Origin: Desulfarculus sp.
Lineage (GTDB): Bacteria > Desulfobacterota > Desulfarculia > Desulfarculales > Desulfarculaceae
Direction: 5' to 3'
NCBI GenBank assembly: GCA_020216805.1
Contig: JAIWNN010000027.1
Location: 1-10,000 of the forward strand
DNA length: 10,000 nt
Under the pieces are notes generated by a model. That model made no database searches, was not told where the DNA came from, and saw only the letters and a list, made by a program, of their open reading frames with translations. How positions within the stretch are numbered: the stretch's first letter is position 1; each line of letters starts with the position of its first letter. A program made the position numbers and the translations under genes. This document shows, in pieces, positions 6,323 to 10,000 of this stretch.

Positions 6323-6957
6323 GACCGGGCCTCCGGGGCCTGGCCGTCCTGGGCCGCCGCCAGCTCGGCCACCAGTAGGTTGGCGGCCTGGTGCAGCTCC
6401 GATTGCAGGGCCTCCACCCGGCCGGAGAGGTAGGAGTGGGCCAGGGTGGCGGGCAGGGCCACGCACAGGCCCACCGCCGTGGTGATCAGCGCCTCCCAGA
6501 TGCCGCCGGCCAGGGCCGAGGGGTTCACCCGCGCCCCCATGGCCTCCACCGCCATGAAGGCCCGGATCATGCCGAAGACCGTGCCCAACAGGCCCAGCAC
6601 CGGCGCGATGTTGGCGATGATGGCCAGCGCGCCCACGAAGCGGCCGAACTCCTTGACCACCGCCTCGATGGCCGCGCCCAGGACCATGGCCGTGGCCTGG
6701 GGCGGCTTGGGCAGGTCGTGCACCGAGAGCATGAAGCTGAGCAGGCGGGCCAGGGGGCTGCGGTCCCGGGCCAGCAGGGCGAAGGCTCCGGCCACGTCGC
6801 CGCCGGCCAGCAGCCGGCCCACGTCCTGGGCCAGCTCCGGGCGCGAGTCCGGGGTGCGGGCGAAGAGCACCAGGCGTTCGATGAAGACCGCCAGGCCCAC
6901 CACCGAGCACAGGGCCAGGGGGATCATCACCACCCCGCCCTTGGCCATCAGACCCAT
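6319..6957 (-). CDS. exbB: ExbB/TolQ/MotA-family proton-channel protein
   Basis: This 212-residue inner-membrane protein should form the pentameric channel around ExbD. Three transmembrane segments are visible: about 8-30 (VVMIPLALCSVVGLAVFIERLV), 107-130 and 154-176. TM2 carries NIAPVLGLLGTVFGMI and TM3 carries ALITTAVGLCVALPA. These hold the conserved threonines (T126 and T160) that correspond to the channel-lining residues of ExbB. Between TM1 and TM2 is the cytoplasmic helical region (LLAGGDVAGAFALLARDRSPLARLL) typical of the family. The protein is slightly shorter than E. coli ExbB (244) and TolQ (230). I chose ATG 6957 because GGAG lies five bases upstream; a GTG at 6975 in the same frame would add six residues. 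It is first in the exbB-exbD operon, with a candidate promoter at 7003-7031. Confidence 0.93.
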   Translation of the reverse strand: MGLMAKGGVVMIPLALCSVVGLAVFIERLVLFARTPDSRPELAQDVGRLLAGGDVAGAFALLARDRSPLARLLSFMLSVHDLPKPPQATAMVLGAAIEAVVKEFGRFVGALAIIANIAPVLGLLGTVFGMIRAFMAVEAMGARVNPSALAGGIWEALITTAVGLCVALPATLAHSYLSGRVEALQSELHQAANLLVAELAAAQDGQAPEARS

Positions 6958-7002
6958 CAAGTCTCCGCCCACCACCGGTCCCTCGCGAAGGTTTTGACAA
7001 CG

Positions 7003-7031
7003 ATTTTAGAACAAACGTCCGGTTGGGTTAA
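7003..7031 (-). promoter_or_regulatory. Candidate sigma-70 promoter of exbBD
   Basis: On the minus strand TTAACC (complement of 7026-7031) is followed after 17 bp by TAAAAT (complement of 7003-7008; five of six consensus bases). It sits about 46 bp upstream of the exbB start codon. The DNA around it is AT-rich compared with its surroundings. Confidence 0.45.
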
Positions 7032-7046
7032 AGACACGAACGCCGC

Positions 7047-7075
7047 TTGACAGTGACGCGCCATACTCATATGGT
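7047..7075 (+). promoter_or_regulatory. Probable sigma-70 promoter of the small membrane-protein operon
   Basis: A perfect TTGACA (7047-7052) is followed after 17 bp by TATGGT (7070-7075; four of six consensus bases). Transcription would start near 7082, about 47 bases before the ATG at 7129. It is back to back with the exbB promoter, with only 15 bp between their -35 elements. Confidence 0.55.
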
Positions 7076-7128
7076 GGGATAAGAACTGGTGACAGGCGTG
7101 GGGTCCAGCCGCGCGGGAGCGAAGGGAC

Positions 7129-7293
7129 ATGGCCCAGGTCATCTATGTGGGATTGAGCCTGCTGATCGCCTTTCTGGGCATGAACCGCAAGTTCGGCTTC
7201 TGGGGCTACTTGTTCTGCTCGCTGCTGTTAACCCCAGCGGTGGGCCTTATCATCCTGCTGGCCTCCGATCGCCGGGCGCCGAGCAAGGCCTGA
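7129..7293 (+). CDS. 54-residue membrane protein with two helices
   Basis: This short protein has two hydrophobic helices, at about 3-18 (QVIYVGLSLLIAFLGM) and 27-45 (YLFCSLLLTPAVGLIILLA). They are joined by the basic and aromatic turn NRKFGFWG (19-26), and the tail SDRRAPSKA is basic. The core 'R-K-x-G-F-W-G-x-x-x-x-S-x-x-x-T-P-x-x-G' resembles a pattern I associate with small uncharacterised membrane proteins of diverse bacteria; no function is known to me. The ATG is backed by GGGAG (7115-7119) nine bases upstream and by the promoter at 7047-7075. Codon use matches the neighbouring genes. A DUF697 gene follows after 111 bp on the same strand, probably on the same transcript. Overlapping longer frames lack these supports. 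Confidence 0.75.
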   Translation: MAQVIYVGLSLLIAFLGMNRKFGFWGYLFCSLLLTPAVGLIILLASDRRAPSKA

Positions 7294-7356
7294 CCGACCC
7301 CGGCGGCTTAACCGGCCGCGCCCGGGACGAGCGTCGATCGACAGAATCATTCGGAG

Positions 7357-7378
7357 CCCCCGGTTCTTGGGGCGGGGG
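7357..7378 (+). repeat. GC hairpin in front of the DUF697 gene
   Basis: CCCCCG (7357-7362) can pair with CGGGGG (7373-7378) around a 10-base loop. It lies 14 bases before the DUF697 Shine-Dalgarno sequence. The octamer GTTCTTGG occurs in the loop (7363-7370) and again at 7387-7394, overlapping the ribosome-binding site. It could attenuate or regulate translation; with no T-tract after it, a terminator is less likely. Confidence 0.35.
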
Positions 7379-7404
7379 TGCAACCTGTTCTTGGAGGTGA
7401 TGGA

Positions 7405-7905
7405 ATGGAAGCGCAAGAAACCACCCAGACCCAGGCTCCGGTGATCGAGGTCGATCAGGCGGCGCTGGACAAAACCGTCAAGTATCACACCTGGGCCTCG
7501 GCGGTCATGGGCGTCGTGCCCCTGCCGTTGGTGGACGTGGTGGGCGTGACCGCGATCCAACTGAACATGCTGCGCAAGCTGTCCAAGTACTACGGCATTC
7601 CCTTCAGCAAGAACGTGGTGAAGAACATCCTGGGCTCGCTGCTGGGCGCGGTGGTGCCCACCGGCGCGGGCCTGCCCCTGGCCAGCGCGGCCAAGGCGGT
7701 GCCGGTGATCGGCACCGCGGCCGGGGTGGTGACCCTGCCGATCCTGGCCGCGGCCAGCACCTACGCCGTGGCCAAGGTCTTCATCCAGCACTTCGCCAGC
7801 GGCGGCACCTTCCTGACCTTCGATCCCGAGAAGGTCAAGGAATATTACGCCGAGATGTTCAAGGAGGGCCAGAAGGTGGCCTCCGAGATGAAGGCCGAGG
7901 TCTAG
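7405..7905 (+). CDS. Stand-alone DUF697 (YcjF-like) membrane protein
   Basis: This 166-residue protein spans the DUF697 domain: a helix ending in VKYHTWASAVMGVVPLPLVD (25-44), then VVGVTAIQLNMLRKLSKYYG (45-64), and two hydrophobic hairpin-like regions (about 74-97 and 98-128) rich in Gly and Ala. The PLPLxD and QxxMLxKLxxxYG patterns are characteristic. The final segment (FDPEKVKEYYAEMFKEGQKVASEM) is a charged amphipathic helix. DUF697 is usually fused to, or encoded beside, Era/MMR1-type GTPases, as in the YcjX-YcjF pair; here there is no GTPase domain and none nearby. Its molecular role is not established. The ATG at 7405 follows a nearly ideal GGAGGTGA (7393-7400); the upstream GTG at 7378 is not needed. 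It follows the 54-residue protein on the same strand. Confidence 0.88.
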   Translation: MEAQETTQTQAPVIEVDQAALDKTVKYHTWASAVMGVVPLPLVDVVGVTAIQLNMLRKLSKYYGIPFSKNVVKNILGSLLGAVVPTGAGLPLASAAKAVPVIGTAAGVVTLPILAAASTYAVAKVFIQHFASGGTFLTFDPEKVKEYYAEMFKEGQKVASEMKAEV

Positions 7906-7936
7906 CCCCGCCTTCCGAACCGGGCTCCTCGCGCCC

Positions 7937-7953
7937 AGCCCAGCGCCTGGGCT
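7937..7953 (+). terminator. Hairpin after the DUF697 gene
   Basis: AGCCCAG (7937-7943) and CTGGGCT (7947-7953) are perfect complements around the loop CGC. It starts 32 bases after the DUF697 stop. There is no T-tract, so termination at it is plausible but unproven. Confidence 0.4.
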
Positions 7954-7960
7954 CCCAGAT

Positions 7961-8036
7961 ACGGGTCGGGGTCGCGTGCCGCGACGGGCGCCCACGGGTC
8001 GGGGTCGCGTGCCGCGACGGGCGCCTACGGGTCGGG
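7961..8036. repeat. 33-bp tandem repeat, 2.3 copies, each with a palindrome
   Basis: Unit 1 (7961-7993) and unit 2 (7994-8026) are identical except for the last base (C or T). A third copy is cut after ten bases (8027-8036). Each unit starts ACGGGTCGGG and contains the perfect inverted repeat GTCGCG-TGC-CGCGAC. The copies abut with no spacers. Confidence 0.85.
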
Positions 8037-8102
8037 TGGCGCTGAGCCTTCGCCCGGACCTCGCCCACTCCCGTAGGGGCCCCGCGCGCGGAAACGTCCA
8101 AG

Positions 8103-8184
8103 ACGGGCGGGGATAAACCCCGCCCCCACGAAAAAAGTCGGCCTTATGGGCGAGTTCGTAGGGGCGGGGTTTATCCCCGCCCGT
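8103..8184. repeat. Inverted pair of 28-bp palindromic units (REP/BIME- or MITE-like)
   Basis: The unit at 8103-8130 is the reverse complement of that at 8157-8184, with one mismatch (8127 versus 8160). Each unit is itself a hairpin: GGGCGGGG and CCCCGCCC around ATAAA or TTTAT. The spacer of 26 bases begins with an A-run (8131-8136). The layout of two palindromic units in opposite orientation with a short spacer is that of bacterial interspersed mosaic elements. No REP-associated transposase is in the window. Confidence 0.75.
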
Positions 8185-8356
8185 GTCTTTCTCCGTCGCC
8201 TTCCCCCGCGCCACCGCGCGCGATCCCCGACCGCTGTTATCCCCTTACCCTCACGCATTGCCCCCCGTGCCTAGGCCCGCAACCGCCTTGCCGGCACGAC
8301 GACCCGAGGCCAAAGGCCCCCGGCGAGAGATATACGGGCTGACACGGGGCCTGGGG

Positions 8357-8378
8357 ACGCCCGGCTAAAAACCGGCGT
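8357..8378 (-). terminator. Hairpin directly after the 66-codon gene
   Basis: On the minus strand ACGCCGG (complement of 8372-8378) pairs with CCGGGCGT (complement of 8357-8364), with one bulged G, around the loop TTTTTAG. It starts four bases after the stop codon at 8382. The T-run is in the loop, not behind the stem, so an intrinsic terminator is only possible. Confidence 0.35.
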
Positions 8379-8381
8379 TGG

Positions 8382-8582
8382 TCAGGTTTGGGGTCTGCCG
8401 TCCGGCAGCGGTGGGGTGGGTTTCTGGAGCGGGACGACGCGTTCTGGCGCCGCTGGCCGGGGCAGGGCGGCGGCCAGGGCGGGCCAGTCCCCGGCCTGGG
8501 CCAGGACCAGCAGCACCAACAGGCTGGTCAGGGCGTCCTGGGTCTCGGCCGGGACGGCGGTCTCGGTGTCCGGTTCGCGCAT
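8382..8582 (-). CDS. Probable small protein of 66 residues, function unknown
   Basis: The frame starts at ATG (complement of 8580-8582) with GAGGGA about ten bases upstream. It reads MREPDTETAVPAETQDALTS, then a hydrophobic helix LLVLLVLAQAGDWPALAAAL (21-40), then a Pro-rich tail to a TGA at 8382-8384. Codons use G or C at the third position nearly throughout (GAC ACC GAG ACC GCC GTC), as in the sure genes here, and this drops off near the 3' end. The helix is long enough to lie in or on the membrane but carries a Trp and Asp in its second half. A longer frame (start 8657) is possible but the extra part is Pro/Arg-rich and has no ribosome-binding site. It points the same way as the response regulator gene, 269 bp downstream of it. 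I do not recognise a family. Confidence 0.5.
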   Translation of the reverse strand: MREPDTETAVPAETQDALTSLLVLLVLAQAGDWPALAAALPRPAAPERVVPLQKPTPPLPDGRPQT

Positions 8583-8851
8583 GCGCAAGCTTCCCTCGAC
8601 AGGCATCGGCTGGGATGGAGGTCGATCCAAGAAGCGTGCCGAAAGCGCGGCCGGCAAGTTCCATCAAGATAATGAGCTGATCTTATGGCTTAATTTGCGC
8701 GGGAGCGCTGATGTCGACCTGCTAATCTTGGCCGGGCGGCGTCACCTGCGCGCGCCATTCGGACGCGGCCTTGAAGCTAACACCAGGCGATCACGACCGT
8801 TTTTGCATAGAAACCGGTGGTGGACACCTGTCGCTGACCGGGGACCAGCAC
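8583..8851. other. Intergenic stretch between the small gene and the response regulator
   Basis: No credible gene is seen on either strand. The middle (8660-8730) is AT-rich for this DNA and probably holds regulatory sequence for the small minus-strand gene: a weak TTAAGC-16-TATCTT can be read on that strand. Two similar segments, GCTGATCTTATGGC (near 8677) and GCTAATCTTGGC (near 8720), form an imperfect direct repeat. Confidence 0.4.

Positions 8852-10000
<1,149 letters not shown>

Larger units (their letters stand above)
7906..8356. other. Repeat-bearing intergenic region without a gene
   Basis: No frame here has a credible start, ribosome-binding site and protein-like composition. The stretch holds a hairpin (7937-7953), a 33-bp tandem repeat (7961-8036), and an inverted pair of palindromic units (8103-8184). 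A further CGTAGGGGC at 8072-8080 matches the outer edge of the palindromic unit at 8157. From 8188 to 8356 I see only GC-rich sequence with no structure I can support. Confidence 0.6.

Noticed and set aside
6958..6975. GTG at 6975 as the exbB start
   Set aside because: The ATG at 6957 has a well-placed GGAG and gives a typical ExbB N-terminus.
5891..7000. 369-codon reading that would fuse a Gly/Pro-rich segment to ExbD
   Set aside because: The upstream part is exbB read out of frame; exbD starts at the ATG overlapping the exbB stop.
6994..7022. Second plus-strand TTGACA at 6994-6999 as a promoter
   Set aside because: No -10-like hexamer lies 16-18 bp downstream; it falls within the exbB promoter region.
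7961..8036. CRISPR array
   Set aside because: The repeat units abut with no spacers and no cas gene is near.
7228..8214. 328-codon minus-strand open frame
   Set aside because: It is antisense to the DUF697 gene and runs through the repeat region; composition is not protein-like.
8665..8705. Sigma-54 promoter at TGGCTTAATTTGC
   Set aside because: The GG and GC doublets are 8 bases apart and not the required 10.

Overview
The window is very GC-rich, with G/C strongly preferred at third codon positions. It carries Gram-negative hallmarks: an ExbB/ExbD proton-channel pair, a lipoprotein with an outer-membrane-type lipobox, an IHF-alpha-like DNA-bending protein, and an NtrC-type sigma-54 activator. 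This combination suggests a deltaproteobacterial (Desulfobacterota-like) chromosome. That placement is inference from protein style and composition; no marker gene is present. There is no rRNA, tRNA, recognisable transposase or CRISPR array.

Layout from left to right. A coiled-coil protein of unknown role leaves the left edge on the minus strand (1-825). It is divergent from a small exported protein (945-1373). A gene-poor stretch of about 600 bp follows. Its first part is rich in inverted repeats, and its second part holds promoters and a leader for an IHF-alpha-like gene (1990-2364). Six bases later comes a GTG-started calcineurin-like phosphoesterase (2371-3102), very probably in the same transcript. 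Convergent to these is a block on the minus strand, read from right to left: exbB (6957-6319), exbD (6322-5891, overlapping by 4 bp), a terminator-like hairpin, then an unrecognised 844-residue lipoprotein (5684-3150).

Divergent from exbB, with a good sigma-70-like promoter, is a 54-residue two-helix membrane protein (7129-7293). It is followed by a stand-alone DUF697 (YcjF-like) membrane protein (7405-7905). Next is about 480 bp of non-coding DNA with two repeat structures: a 33-bp tandem repeat and an inverted pair of 28-bp palindromic units. A probable 66-codon minus-strand gene (8382-8582) and a sigma-54-dependent response regulator that runs off the right edge (8852-10000) complete the window.

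How the genes may work together: ExbB and ExbD form a proton-driven motor, but no TonB, TolA or receptor is present. The only envelope protein on the same strand is the large lipoprotein, so a functional link is a hypothesis, weakened by the hairpin between them. The two plus-strand membrane proteins (54 and 166 residues) look like a small co-transcribed unit. The least described parts of the window are the lipoprotein, the small proteins and the repeat-bearing intergenic regions.
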